A DNA stretch of 59,918 nucleotides, taken from the NCBI RefSeq assembly GCF_000968015.1, contig NZ_LACH01000019.1, positions 1 to 59,918 on the forward strand. The letters run 5' to 3'. Source of the stretch: Pseudomonas fluorescens (GTDB lineage Bacteria > Pseudomonadota > Gammaproteobacteria > Pseudomonadales > Pseudomonadaceae). Positions 44,734-53,770 of the stretch are shown here, one piece after another (position 1 is the first letter of the stretch; each line of letters starts with the position of its first letter). Made by a program: the position numbers and the translations under genes. The notes beneath the pieces are model-generated. The model saw nothing but the letters and a program-made list of their open reading frames with translations. It ran no database searches and was not told the DNA's origin.

Positions 44734-45885
44734 ATGACGGTGGCGGCGCTCCCGTACTGGCGGCTCTCCAGTTTCTATCTGTTCTATTTCGCCTTGCTCG
44801 GTTCGACAGCGCCGTTTCTGGCGCTGTACTTCGATCACCTGGGCTTTTCCAGCGCGCGCATCGGCGAGCTGGTGGCGATCCCGATGCTGATGCGCTGCGT
44901 GGCGCCGAACATCTGGGGCTGGCTCGGTGATTACACCGGCCGACGCCTGGTTATCGTGCGCTTCGGTGCGGTCTGTACGTTACTGACGTTCTCGCTGATT
45001 TTCGTCAGCAAGACCTACGCCTGGCTGGCAATGGTCATGGCCTTGCACGCGTTTTTCTGGCACGCGGTGTTGCCGCAGTTCGAAGTCATCACGTTGGCGC
45101 ACTTGCAGGGCCAGACTAACCGTTACAGCCAGATCCGCCTGTGGGGTTCCATCGGTTTCATCATCACCGTGGTCGCGCTTGGCCGGCTGTTCGAAGGGTT
45201 GAGCCTGGATATCTACCCGGTGACGCTGGTGCTGATCATGGCCGGGATCGTGGTCAGCAGTTTGTGGGTGCCGAACGCCCAACCGGCTCAGGGCAATCGA
45301 ATTGCGGGAGATGGGTTTCTCAAGCAATTGCGTAATCCCGGGGTGTTGGCGTTTTACGCTTGCGTGGCGCTGATGCAGATGAGCCACGGTCCTTATTACA
45401 CCTTTCTGACCTTGCACCTGGAGCGACTCGGGTACAGCCGTGGGCTGATCGGCTTGCTTTGGGCGGTCGGGGTGGTCGCCGAAGTCTTGATGTTTCTGGC
45501 CATGAGCAAGATCCTCGCGCGTTTCTCCGTGCGGCGGGTGTTGCTGGCGAGTTTTCTGCTGGCAGCGCTGCGTTGGTTGTTGCTCGGTTCGTTCGCCGAG
45601 TTCCTTTGGGTGCTGTTGTTTGCCCAAGTGCTGCACGCGGCGACATTCGGCAGCTTTCACGCGGCTGCCATCCAGTTCGTGCAACGTAGCTTCGGCGCAC
45701 GCCAGCAAGGGCAGGGCCAGGCGTTGTACGCTGCACTGGCCGGTACCGGCGGCGCACTGGGCGCGTTGTATTCCGGCTACAGCTGGAATGCCCTCGGCCC
45801 CGCATTGACCTTTAGTATTGCCAGCCTCGCAGCCCTCGCGGCAGCCGTTATCATTGCCACACGTATGCAAGAGGACAGGCCATGA
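44734..45885 (+). CDS. MFS transporter of the HcaT/PPP-like branch
   Basis: A 383-residue inner-membrane protein with about 12 membrane segments, beginning PYWRLSSFYLFYFALLGSTAPFLALYFDHLGFSSARIGEL. This opening is typical of the MFS_1_like/HcaT group (3-phenylpropionate transporter family). The loop DYTGRRLVIVRFG is the A-motif equivalent. Its stop overlaps the mtnB start (ATGA), and aroC lies 28 bases upstream, so it is co-transcribed with both. The overlap with methionine salvage genes suggests a sulfur-compound or related substrate, but this is inference. Confidence 0.88.
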   Translation: MTVAALPYWRLSSFYLFYFALLGSTAPFLALYFDHLGFSSARIGELVAIPMLMRCVAPNIWGWLGDYTGRRLVIVRFGAVCTLLTFSLIFVSKTYAWLAMVMALHAFFWHAVLPQFEVITLAHLQGQTNRYSQIRLWGSIGFIITVVALGRLFEGLSLDIYPVTLVLIMAGIVVSSLWVPNAQPAQGNRIAGDGFLKQLRNPGVLAFYACVALMQMSHGPYYTFLTLHLERLGYSRGLIGLLWAVGVVAEVLMFLAMSKILARFSVRRVLLASFLLAALRWLLLGSFAEFLWVLLFAQVLHAATFGSFHAAAIQFVQRSFGARQQGQGQALYAALAGTGGALGALYSGYSWNALGPALTFSIASLAALAAAVIIATRMQEDRP

Positions 45886-46502
45886 GCCTCACCCGTGAGC
45901 AACTCGCCCAGGAAATCATCGATGCCGGGCGTTTTCTGTATGGCCGCGGCTGGTCGCCGGCCACCAGCAGCAACTACTCGACGCGCCTGTCGCCGACTGA
46001 AGCGCTACTGACGGTGTCCGGCAAGCACAAAGGTCAACTCGGCCCCGACGATGTGCTGGCTACCGATCTGTCCGGCAACAGCCTGGAACCGGGCAAAAAA
46101 CCGTCCGCCGAAACCCTGCTGCACACCCAGCTCTACCGCTGGCGCCCGGAAATCGGCGCGGTGCTGCACACGCATTCGGTGAACGCCACGGTGCTGTCGC
46201 GCCTGACGCCGCAAGACTTCATCGAGTTCGAAGACTACGAACTGCAAAAAGCCTTCAGCGGAGTGTCGACCCACGAATCCCGGGTACGTGTGCCGATTTT
46301 CGACAACGATCAGGACATTGCGCGCCTCGCCGCCAAGGTGCAGCCTTGGCTTGAAGCCCATCCCGATTGTATCGGCTACCTGATCCGCGGCCACGGTCTC
46401 TACACCTGGGGTGCGCGCATGAGCGATGCACTGCGGCAGATCGAAGCCTTTGAATTTTTGTTCGAGTGCGAGTTGAAGGCGCGCTCGCTGTTGAACCGTT
46501 AA
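45882..46502 (+). CDS. mtnB: Methylthioribulose-1-phosphate dehydratase MtnB
   Basis: A 206-residue class II aldolase-type zinc enzyme of methionine salvage. Zinc ligands: the HTHSVNATVLSRL pair (about 87-89) and LIRGHGLYTWG further on (about 167). GRGWSPATSSNYSTRL is the conserved N-terminal block. Its ATG overlaps the MFS stop. MtnA is not in the window. Confidence 0.94.
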   Translation: MSLTREQLAQEIIDAGRFLYGRGWSPATSSNYSTRLSPTEALLTVSGKHKGQLGPDDVLATDLSGNSLEPGKKPSAETLLHTQLYRWRPEIGAVLHTHSVNATVLSRLTPQDFIEFEDYELQKAFSGVSTHESRVRVPIFDNDQDIARLAAKVQPWLEAHPDCIGYLIRGHGLYTWGARMSDALRQIEAFEFLFECELKARSLLNR

Positions 46503-46514
46503 GGAGTTGCCCTG

Positions 46515-47060
46515 ATGAGCAGCCTGTCCGTTTACCACGTCTCAAGCCCTGATTTGCCAAACAAGGTGCTGACGCATTTAGAAGACATCGCCTCGACCCT
46601 GGCCGAGCAGGGCGTGCGTTTCGACCGCTGGCAAGCCGCGGCGAAAATCCAGCCCGGCGCCAGTCAGGAAGAAGTGATCGCCGCGTATCAAGAGCAAATC
46701 GACAAGCTGATGACCGAGCGCGGCTACCTCACCGTCGACGTCATCAGCCTGAACAGCGATCACCCGCAAAAAGCCGAATTGCGCGCCAGGTTTCTCGACG
46801 AACATTGCCATGGCGAAGACGAAGTACGATTTTTCGTCGCCGGCCGTGGGCTGTTCACCCTGCACATCGATGATTACGTCTACGCGGTGCTCTGCGAGAA
46901 AAACGACCTGATCTCGGTCCCGGCCGGCACCCCGCACTGGTTCGACATGGGCGAACATCCGCATTTCGTCGCGATCCGTCTGTTCAACAACCCTGAAGGC
47001 TGGGTGGCGAACTTCACCGGCGACGACATCGCCAGTCGCTTCCCGCGGCTTGAGGACTGA
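46515..47060 (+). CDS. mtnD: Acireductone dioxygenase MtnD
   Basis: A 181-residue cupin that cleaves acireductone with O2 to formate and 4-methylthio-2-oxobutanoate (iron form) or to an off-pathway product (nickel form). Metal ligands are in [15 protein letters not shown] (His, His, Glu, about 97-103) and the final His in [11 protein letters not shown] (about 140). AAGGAG precedes the ATG. Twelve bases follow mtnB. Confidence 0.95.
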   Translation: MSSLSVYHVSSPDLPNKVLTHLEDIASTLAEQGVRFDRWQAAAKIQPGASQEEVIAAYQEQIDKLMTERGYLTVDVISLNSDHPQKAELRARFLDEHCHGEDEVRFFVAGRGLFTLHIDDYVYAVLCEKNDLISVPAGTPHWFDMGEHPHFVAIRLFNNPEGWVANFTGDDIASRFPRLED

Positions 47061-47064
47061 GGCG

Positions 47065-47748
47065 ATGCCGATCAAAGCAATTCTCACCGACATCGAAGGC
47101 ACTATGAGCGCGGTGAGTTTTGTGTTCGACGTGCTGTTTCCCTACGCGGCCAAACACTTGCCGGATTTTGTTCGCCAGAACGCTGCGCGCGCGGATGTTG
47201 CCGAGCAACTGGACACCGTTCGCCGGGATACCAGCGAGCCGAACGCCGACGTCGAGCGGGTGGTCGATATTCTTCTGAGCTGGATCGCCGAAGACCGCAA
47301 AGCCACACCGCTGAAAGCGTTGCAAGGCATGGTCTGGGAGCAGGGTTATCAGGCCGGAGAGTTGAAAGGCCACGTTTACCCGGACGCCGTTGAAGCGCTC
47401 AAACGCTGGCATCAGGATGGCTTCAAACTGTTTGTTTATTCGTCCGGTTCGATCCAGGCGCAAAAGCTGATCTTTGGCTGCTCAGAAGCGGGGGATCTGT
47501 CACCACTGTTCAGCGGTTATTTCGACACCACCTCGGGGCCCAAGCGTGAAGCGCAATCCTACAAGCGCATTACCCAAGCCATTGGCCTGGACGCTTCGCA
47601 GATCCTGTTTCTGTCCGACATCGTCGAGGAACTGGACGCGGCGCGCACAGCGGGAATGGCTACGTGCGGGCTGGCCCGTGAAGGCGGGGAGCTGGCGGGG
47701 CATGTGACCGTCGACAGTTTTGCGCAGATCGATCCTTCCACTTTTTAA
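47065..47748 (+). CDS. mtnC: Enolase-phosphatase MtnC
   Basis: A 227-residue HAD-family enzyme enolising and dephosphorylating 2,3-diketo-5-methylthiopentyl-1-phosphate to acireductone. The HAD motifs are DIEGT (residues 9-13, the DxxGT nucleophile motif variant), [13 protein letters not shown] (about 120), and [12 protein letters not shown] (about 177). ATG 47065 with GAGGCG upstream gives the canonical [13 protein letters not shown] start. Last gene of mtnBDC; a REP hairpin follows. Confidence 0.95.
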   Translation: MPIKAILTDIEGTMSAVSFVFDVLFPYAAKHLPDFVRQNAARADVAEQLDTVRRDTSEPNADVERVVDILLSWIAEDRKATPLKALQGMVWEQGYQAGELKGHVYPDAVEALKRWHQDGFKLFVYSSGSIQAQKLIFGCSEAGDLSPLFSGYFDTTSGPKREAQSYKRITQAIGLDASQILFLSDIVEELDAARTAGMATCGLAREGGELAGHVTVDSFAQIDPSTF

Positions 47749-47763
47749 GCCACGAAGACCAAC

Positions 47764-47856
47764 CCTGTGGGAGCGAGCTTGCTCGCGATAGCGGTCTGTC
47801 AATCAACACAAGTGTTGAATGTTCAGCCGCCATCGCGAGCAAGCTCGCTCCCACAG
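47764..47856. repeat. Inverted pair of REP elements
   Basis: Two intact REP units around a 40-base loop between the convergent mtnC and DUF3509 genes. Confidence 0.93.
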
Positions 47857-47867
47857 TATTTTGGGGT

Positions 47868-48146
47868 TTAAGCCGAGTGATACGTCGGCAGGGCAAACCG
47901 CTGCTGGCTTTGCAGCATGGAAATCTGCGGCAGTTCGCTGGCCTGTTCGGCGATGTCACGGCGAATGGCACTGATCACCCAAGTCAACTGATCGCCAGCA
48001 TGCAATTGCTGGTAAGAAATCGAGCGTTTGAAGAGTTTGCCGTCGGTGCTGCTCAACGTCAGCAGAATGCCGCCGTCCGGACGTGGCTGGGTGGTCACTT
48101 CGAAGTTGGAGAACAGGGACGAAAATTTTTCTTGGATCAGGTTCAT
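47868..48146 (-). CDS. DUF3509 protein
   Basis: A 92-residue soluble protein starting MNLIQEKFSSLFSNFEVTTQPRPDGGILLTL and containing KRSISYQQLHAGDQLTWVISAIRRDIAEQ, the conserved body of DUF3509, a family I know mainly from Pseudomonas. The ATG at 48146 follows GGAGCTGATAG. The frame runs 32 more codons upstream without a ribosome site. No function is established. It is divergent from the acyl-CoA synthetase across a 344-base gap. Confidence 0.85.
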   Translation of the reverse strand: MNLIQEKFSSLFSNFEVTTQPRPDGGILLTLSSTDGKLFKRSISYQQLHAGDQLTWVISAIRRDIAEQASELPQISMLQSQQRFALPTYHSA

Positions 48147-48263
48147 GTCTATCAGCTCCGTTAGCCCTTGAATGGCAAGCATGCAGAGGTAGTTGCAGTG
48201 ATTGTGCCAGCACCTGATTTTAAAAAAATCCTTATATATCAATCAGTTAGTTTTTAGGTGATT

Positions 48264-48279
48264 TTGCACTTTCGTGCAA
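48264..48279. promoter_or_regulatory. Perfect palindrome TTGCAC-TTTC-GTGCAA between DUF3509 and acyl-CoA synthetase
   Basis: A 6-base perfect inverted repeat in the divergent region, followed by further TGCA-containing copies to about 48312. This is a plausible operator for one or both genes. I cannot name the regulator; the 4-base spacer does not fit NtrC boxes. Confidence 0.4.
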
Positions 48280-48490
48280 TCTGCATGAATCGCCATCGTG
48301 CATCCTGCATTTTGCGTGGTCGACGTCGATTGGATGGAACCAATTGCCCGGCGCAAACTCACGATTTCCAATGCCGCAGACGTGGATACAAATCATTTCA
48401 AAAACCGCGTGTACAGCTCAGGAACCGCTGACGTATTTTCGGCCTCAATCAACGTCGCCCGAACAATAAAAAGATCGACCGGGAGCAATC

Positions 48491-50329
48491 ATGAGCCGCA
48501 CGCCGCACGACACGATTACCTGGGGCATGATGCTCCGCAAGCTGCCTTCCATTGCCAAAGCCATTCCTCGCGTGGTGAAAGGCATGAAGGCCGCCAACGT
48601 CAAGGACCCGACCCAGCCGTGCGGCCTGGGCTGGAGCTTCGAACAAGCGACGTTGCGCAATCCCGATGGCCCGGCGTTGCTTCAGGGTGAAGTGGTGCTG
48701 ACGTATGCTCAGGTCAACCAATGGGCCAATCGAATTGCCCATCATCTGATTGCCCAAGGCATCCGCAAGGGCGATGTCGTGGCGGTGTTTATCGAGAATC
48801 GCCCGGAACTGCTGGTGACGATTCTGGCGGTGGCCAAGGTCGGCGCAATCAGTGCCTTGCTCAATACCTCGCAAACCCGCGATACCCTGGCTCACAGCCT
48901 GAATCTGGTGGCACCCGCGGCGATCATTGTCGGAGAAGAGCTGGTCCCGGCGTTTTCGGCGGTTCGCGAAAGGGTGTCGATCGACGCGGCGTGTACCTGG
49001 TTCGTCGCTGATCGAGACACCTTCAGCCATCCGGGCATTGCGCCCGACGGGTTCATCAACCTGATGACCGCCAGTGCCGACAGTTCCAGCGCCAACCCCG
49101 CCAGCAGTCAGCAGGTTTTTTTCGACGACCCTTGTTTCTATATCTACACCTCGGGCACCACCGGCTTGCCCAAGGCCGGGGTGTTCAAGCACGGTCGCTG
49201 GATGCGCAGCTCTGCAAGCTTCGGGCTGATCGCCTTGGATATGCGCCCGGAGGATGTCGTCTATTGCACCTTGCCGCTCTATCACGCCACCGGGCTGTGC
49301 GTGTGCTGGGGCTCGGCGATCAGTGGCGCCTCGGGCTTTGCCATTCGCCGCAAGTTCAGCGCCAGTCAATTCTGGAACGATGTGCGCAAGTACCGCGCGA
49401 CCACCCTCGGTTACGTCGGCGAAATGTGCCGCTACCTGGTGGATCAACCGCCCAGCGCCGGCGACAGCAAGCACAGCGTGACAAAGATGATCGGCAATGG
49501 ACTTCGCCCCGGCGCGTGGGGCGAGTTCAAGACACGTTTTGCGGTGAATCACATCTGCGAGCTCTACGCCGCCAGCGACGGCAACATCGGCTTCACCAAT
49601 ATCCTCAACTTTGATAACACCGTCGGTTTTTCCCTGATGTCATGGGAGTTGGTGGTCTACGACCACGACAGCGGTGCGCCGATTCGGGATGCCAACGGCT
49701 TCATGCGCAAAGTTGCCAAAGGCGAACAGGGGCTGTTGCTGGCGAAGATCGACGACAAGGCGCCGCTCGACGGCTACACCGATCCACAGAAGACCGAAAA
49801 GGTTGTGTTGCACGACGTGTTCGAGAAGGGCGACCGTTACTTCAATACCGGTGACCTGCTGCGCAACATCGGTTTTGGTCATGCGCAGTTTGTCGACCGG
49901 TTGGGAGATACCTTCCGCTGGAAGGGTGAAAACGTCTCGACCACCGAGGTCGAGAACATCCTTTTGCAACACCCGAATATTTCCGAAGCCGTGGCCTACG
50001 GCGTGGAAATCCGCAACACCAACGGGCGTGCGGGGATGGCGGCGATTACGCCAGCGGAGTCCTTGGCGACCCTGGATTTCAGCGAACTGCTGGCCTTCGC
50101 CCGGGAGCAAATGCCCGCCTATGCGGTGCCGTTGTTCTTGCGAGTGAAAGTGAAAATGGAGACCACCGGCACCTTCAAATACCAGAAGACCCGCCTCAAG
50201 GATGAAGCCTTCGACCCCGGTAAAACCGGCGATGATCCGATCTATGCCTGGTTGCCGGGGACCCAGACTTACGTGCAGGTCACTCCGCAGTTGCTGGCGG
50301 ATATTCACGGCGGCGCTTTTCGTTATTGA
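48491..50329 (+). CDS. Long-chain acyl-CoA synthetase (FATP-type)
   Basis: A 612-residue adenylate-forming enzyme activating long or very long fatty acids. Core motifs: YIYTSGTTGLPKAG (about 216), YAASDGNIGFTN (A5-like, about 358), YFNTGDLL (about 452) and DRLGDTFRWKGENVSTTEVEN (about 476), with the A10 lysine region TFKYQKTRLKDEAF. The RWKGENVSTTEVE block matches eukaryotic FATP/ACSVL proteins rather than FadD. Starts at ATG 48491 with GGGAGC upstream. It probably feeds beta-oxidation or phospholipid synthesis. Confidence 0.9.
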   Translation: MSRTPHDTITWGMMLRKLPSIAKAIPRVVKGMKAANVKDPTQPCGLGWSFEQATLRNPDGPALLQGEVVLTYAQVNQWANRIAHHLIAQGIRKGDVVAVFIENRPELLVTILAVAKVGAISALLNTSQTRDTLAHSLNLVAPAAIIVGEELVPAFSAVRERVSIDAACTWFVADRDTFSHPGIAPDGFINLMTASADSSSANPASSQQVFFDDPCFYIYTSGTTGLPKAGVFKHGRWMRSSASFGLIALDMRPEDVVYCTLPLYHATGLCVCWGSAISGASGFAIRRKFSASQFWNDVRKYRATTLGYVGEMCRYLVDQPPSAGDSKHSVTKMIGNGLRPGAWGEFKTRFAVNHICELYAASDGNIGFTNILNFDNTVGFSLMSWELVVYDHDSGAPIRDANGFMRKVAKGEQGLLLAKIDDKAPLDGYTDPQKTEKVVLHDVFEKGDRYFNTGDLLRNIGFGHAQFVDRLGDTFRWKGENVSTTEVENILLQHPNISEAVAYGVEIRNTNGRAGMAAITPAESLATLDFSELLAFAREQMPAYAVPLFLRVKVKMETTGTFKYQKTRLKDEAFDPGKTGDDPIYAWLPGTQTYVQVTPQLLADIHGGAFRY

Positions 50330-50440
50330 ATGCAGCGCTATTGAATGTGCCTATGGCCTTCCATGAGAAAAAAGAAGTGACAGCCTCGGGGCTGCTCGGG
50401 AAACTGTCGACTTTGCGAATAACAGAACGTGGAGTGCCCA

Positions 50441-50959
50441 ATGTCAGACCAAAGCCGCCAGATGACCCCCGAAGAAGCCGCTGAATTTGCCGAACAGGTA
50501 TTCAACAAGGCGCGGGAGGGCGATGCGGCCATGATGGCTGCGCTGTTGACCAAGGGCCTGCCGCCGAACCTGCGTAACCACAAGGGCGACACCTTGTTGA
50601 TGCTGGCCGCTTACCACGGCCATGTGGATACCGTAAAAGTCCTGCTCGAACACAAGGCCGATCCGGAAATCCGCAACGACAACGGCCAGAGCCCGATTGC
50701 CGGTGCGGCCTTCAAGGGTGACCTGGCGGTGGTCAAGGCACTGGTTGAAGGCGGCGCGCAAGTGGAAGGTTCGTCCTTCGACGGCCGTACTGCGCTGATG
50801 ATGGCGGCGATGTTCAATCGCGTCGAAATCGTCGACTACCTGATCAGCAAAGGCGCCGACCCGAAAGCCAAGGACGCCAACGGCGTCTCTGCGCTGGATG
50901 CCGCCAAGACCATGGGCGCGACGGACACCACGGCGCAGCTTGAGAAATTGCTCGGCTAA
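50441..50959 (+). CDS. Ankyrin-repeat protein
   Basis: A 172-residue protein with four to five ankyrin repeats: GDAAMMAALLTKGLPPNLRN, GDTLLMLAAYHGHVDTVKVLL, GQSPIAGAAFKGDLAVVKALV, GRTALMMAAMFNRVEIVDYLI and a decayed last one (GVSALDAAKTMG). No signal peptide, so a cytoplasmic scaffold or inhibitor role is likely. ATG 50441 has GGAG 8 bases upstream. It lies 112 bases after the acyl-CoA synthetase gene; a role tied to that enzyme is not shown. Confidence 0.87.
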   Translation: MSDQSRQMTPEEAAEFAEQVFNKAREGDAAMMAALLTKGLPPNLRNHKGDTLLMLAAYHGHVDTVKVLLEHKADPEIRNDNGQSPIAGAAFKGDLAVVKALVEGGAQVEGSSFDGRTALMMAAMFNRVEIVDYLISKGADPKAKDANGVSALDAAKTMGATDTTAQLEKLLG

Positions 50960-50969
50960 TTCTGGCCAT

Positions 50970-51114
50970 GTAGCAGCTGTCGAGCTTGCGAGGCTGCGTT
51001 CGGCTGCGCAGCAGTCGTAAAACCTGTATGTGCGGTCTCCCTGAAACACCGCATCGTCTGATTTCACGACTGCTTCGCAGCCGAACGCAGCCTCGCAGGC
51101 TCGACAGCTGCTAC
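50970..51114. repeat. Long inverted repeat (GTAGCAGCTGTCGAG...) with a trailing (AC)n run
   Basis: Both arms contain GTAGCAGCTGTCGAG, GCGAGGCTGCG and TTCGGCTGCG, with a non-repeated loop. It is a long variant of the second repeat family. A run of eight AC units follows at 51113-51128. Confidence 0.85.
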
Positions 51115-51130
51115 ACACACACACACACCA

Positions 51131-52471
51131 TCAATACACCCACACCTCAACCCGCCGATTCTTGATTCGCCCCTCATCCGCGCTATTGGCCGCCACTGGC
51201 ATCTCGGCGCCAAAACCACGAATCTCGCGAAACACCACACCGCTTTTCACCAGTTCCCGCCGCACCGCCATGGCGCGCAGTTTCGACAGCAGATCGGCCC
51301 GCGCCGGATCACTCTTGGCGTCGCCAAACCCCACCAGCGTCACCTGCCGATTGGTCTTGTCACGCTGCTTTATATAGTCGAATACCCGCCACAGGTCCTG
51401 CCGGGCCTTGTTGTCCAGCGTCGCACTGCCTTCTTCGAAGCGGAAATTCACCGTCAGTCGTTGGGCGTGGCGACTGAGCGCCTGATAACCCTCGGGCATC
51501 AGCGCGTTCGGTGTGACGGTCATGGCCTGGACGGTCTGGGCGATAAAACCATTGGCCGCGACAATCGCCTGACCCTTGCTGCTTTGGGCGAACGCCACCA
51601 GTGCTTCGGCCCAGGGATTTTTCCCATTGGGCGGCAGGTAAAAGAACAGCCGGCGGGACAATGGATAGTCTTCCGTGGCAATCAGGCTGTTGAGCGGCAG
51701 CATGGCTTGGGATTGGCCATCGGCAATCGCCACGGCTTTGGCCTGACGCACGTAAGGCAGGCCGATGAAGCCGATACCTTGCGGGTCGAGGCTGACCGCG
51801 TCGGACAATTGCTCGCTGGATTCGAAACGTTTCGCAGTGCTGCTCAGCGTTTTCCCACGACGGCTGAGGACCAATTCCTTGAGCGTGTCGTAGGTGCCCG
51901 ATTGGTCATCCCGCGCATAGAGATGAATCGTCCCACCGCTGCCGCCGAGTTCTTCCCAGGTTTTCGCCTCGCCGCTGAAAATTCGCGCCAGTTGTTCGGT
52001 GTTCAGTTCACTCAACGGATTTTGCGGATGAAGAATGATCGCCAGACCATCGATGGCGATGACCTGCTCGGCGCCGGCGCTTTTAAAGTCGCCCAAGCGT
52101 GTAAGGTCTGCCCGTTCGCTGTCCTTGATCGGGCGCGAGGAGGCGGCGAGGTCCGCGGTGGCGGTTTTCAGGGCGGTGAAACCGGTGCTGGAACCGTGGG
52201 CCGCGACGTCCACCACGACCCGGCGGCCCTGAACGGTTTCGCCGATGACGCGCAGTTCGTTGGCTTTGTCCGGGGCCTCGCTGTGAATCTTCAGCAGACC
52301 CTGTTCGCGCATCAACCCCTCAACCAACGCCGGGCCCAATGCCGCGCCAATGGTGTTGGAACCCTGGATGCGCAGCACCGGGCCAGACTCGGGCGTCGGC
52401 AAAGCGCCAGCCGACGCCGTCAGCGGCAGCCAGGCGCACAGCATCAACAGGAACAACACGCGCAGCGTCAT
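51131..52471 (-). CDS. Phosphate-binding-type periplasmic protein fused to an OmpA C-terminal domain
   Basis: A 446-residue exported protein (signal peptide 1-21). Residues about 30-290 form a PstS-like ligand-binding domain (LRIQGSNTIGAALGPALVEGLM, VDVAAHGSSTGFTAL, ARDDQSGTYDTLKEL). Residues about 340-446 are an OmpA/MotB peptidoglycan-binding domain (FEEGSATLDNKARQDLWR, LVGFGDAKSDP, GFGAEMPVAANSADEGRIKNRRVEVWVY). Such fusions tie a solute-binding domain to the cell wall. No ABC transporter genes are adjacent, so sensing or wall-bound phosphate capture is more likely than uptake. Ligand inferred. Confidence 0.88.
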   Translation of the reverse strand: MTLRVLFLLMLCAWLPLTASAGALPTPESGPVLRIQGSNTIGAALGPALVEGLMREQGLLKIHSEAPDKANELRVIGETVQGRRVVVDVAAHGSSTGFTALKTATADLAASSRPIKDSERADLTRLGDFKSAGAEQVIAIDGLAIILHPQNPLSELNTEQLARIFSGEAKTWEELGGSGGTIHLYARDDQSGTYDTLKELVLSRRGKTLSSTAKRFESSEQLSDAVSLDPQGIGFIGLPYVRQAKAVAIADGQSQAMLPLNSLIATEDYPLSRRLFFYLPPNGKNPWAEALVAFAQSSKGQAIVAANGFIAQTVQAMTVTPNALMPEGYQALSRHAQRLTVNFRFEEGSATLDNKARQDLWRVFDYIKQRDKTNRQVTLVGFGDAKSDPARADLLSKLRAMAVRRELVKSGVVFREIRGFGAEMPVAANSADEGRIKNRRVEVWVY

Positions 52472-52548
52472 GCCGGCACCTTATAAGCCAAAGGAAGTGC
52501 CGGGAGAATAAGTCAGTAAGGTTTCTGAAAGATGACAGTTATCGACAT

Positions 52549-52639
52549 TGTGGGAGCGAGCCTGCTCGCGAAAGCGGTGTTTCAGTCGACATCAATATCG
52601 AATGACACACCGCTTTCGCGAGCAGGCTCGCTCCCACAG
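52549..52639. repeat. Inverted pair of REP elements
   Basis: Two REP units (GAGCCTGCTCGCGAAAGCGGTGTTT and reverse) between the PstS/OmpA and xthA genes. Confidence 0.92.
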
Positions 52640-52663
52640 TTGATCTATGTCGATAGGTAGAGA

Positions 52664-53476
52664 TCAGCTCAACTCAAGCCAGATCGGCGCATGATCCGAC
52701 GGTTTTTCCATCCCGCGCAATTCGTAATCCACACCCGCATCCTTCACGCGTGGCAACAATCCGTGGGATGCCATGATCACGTCAATCCGCAGCCCACGCT
52801 TGGGCTCATCCTCAAAACCGCGGCTACGGTAGTCGAACCAGCTGAAACGGTCGGCCACCTCCGGGTTCAAGTGACGGAAACTGTCCACCAGGCCCCAGTT
52901 CTTCAAACGGGCCATCCACTCGCGTTCTTCCGGCAGGAAGCTGCATTTGCCGGTTTTCAGCCAGCGTTTCATGTTGTCCGGGCCGATACCGATGTCGCAG
53001 TCTTCCGGGGAAATGTTCACGTCGCCCATCACCACCAGCGGCTGATCGTTGCTGAACTGGCTTTCCAGCAATTGCTGCAGATCGTTGTAAAAGCGTTCCT
53101 TGGCCGGGAACTTGGTCGGGTGATCGCGGCTTTCGCCCTGTGGGAAATAGCCGTTCATGATGGTCACCGGCACGCCATTGGCATCGGCGAACGTGCCCCA
53201 GATGAAGCGGCGCTGAGCGTCTTCTTCATCGGTGGTGAAACCTTTGTGAAGCGCGATAGGTTCAAGACGCGAGAGCAGGGCCACGCCGTAATGACCTTTT
53301 TGACCATGGAAATACACGTGATAGCCCAGCGCCTGAACCTCGGCCAGCGGGAATTGGTCGTCGTGAACCTTGGTTTCCTGCAGTCCGATCACGTCTGGCT
53401 GATGCTTTTCGATCAGCGCCGCCAGCTGATGGGGGCGAGCGCGCAGCCCGTTGATGTTGAAGGAGACGATCTTCAT
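52664..53476 (-). CDS. xthA: Exodeoxyribonuclease III
   Basis: A 270-residue AP endonuclease and 3'-5' exonuclease of base-excision repair. Conserved blocks: [21 protein letters not shown] (metal Glu), [45 protein letters not shown] and the catalytic SDHAPIW at the end. ATG 53476 follows GGAG; a longer frame to 53515 lacks support. From memory xthA lies near tamAB in PAO1 as well, so this end of the window is syntenic. Confidence 0.95.
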   Translation of the reverse strand: MKIVSFNINGLRARPHQLAALIEKHQPDVIGLQETKVHDDQFPLAEVQALGYHVYFHGQKGHYGVALLSRLEPIALHKGFTTDEEDAQRRFIWGTFADANGVPVTIMNGYFPQGESRDHPTKFPAKERFYNDLQQLLESQFSNDQPLVVMGDVNISPEDCDIGIGPDNMKRWLKTGKCSFLPEEREWMARLKNWGLVDSFRHLNPEVADRFSWFDYRSRGFEDEPKRGLRIDVIMASHGLLPRVKDAGVDYELRGMEKPSDHAPIWLELS

Positions 53477-53585
53477 GGTCGGCAGTCCTGGCAAAAGGGC
53501 GATGCTAGCTGACATGTAGGAATGGGGCCAGTGTGGGGGAGACGATTCGTGTGTGTCAGTAAGCCTTGTGTCGACAATAAGGACG

Positions 53586-53661
53586 CCATCGCGAGCAAGC
53601 TCGCTCCCACAGGTAATGAGTCTGGTCTATACCTTTGTGGGAGCGAGCTTGCTCGCGATGG
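53586..53661. repeat. Inverted pair of REP elements
   Basis: Two REP units around a 25-base loop, in the region between xthA and the GNAT gene. Confidence 0.93.
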
Positions 53662-53770
53662 CGGCATCACAGCCAACACTGATTCGGATCAGAAAGGAAC
53701 TGTGCCAGCGCTATAAGCTCGTAACCAGAAGAGCACAGCCATTTGAGCTGTCCCGGGGAGAAATATCGTT

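Noticed and set aside
51113..51128. (AC)8 microsatellite as a phase-variation switch
   Set aside because: It lies just after the stop codon of the PstS/OmpA gene and after a repeat hairpin, so length changes would not alter any protein.
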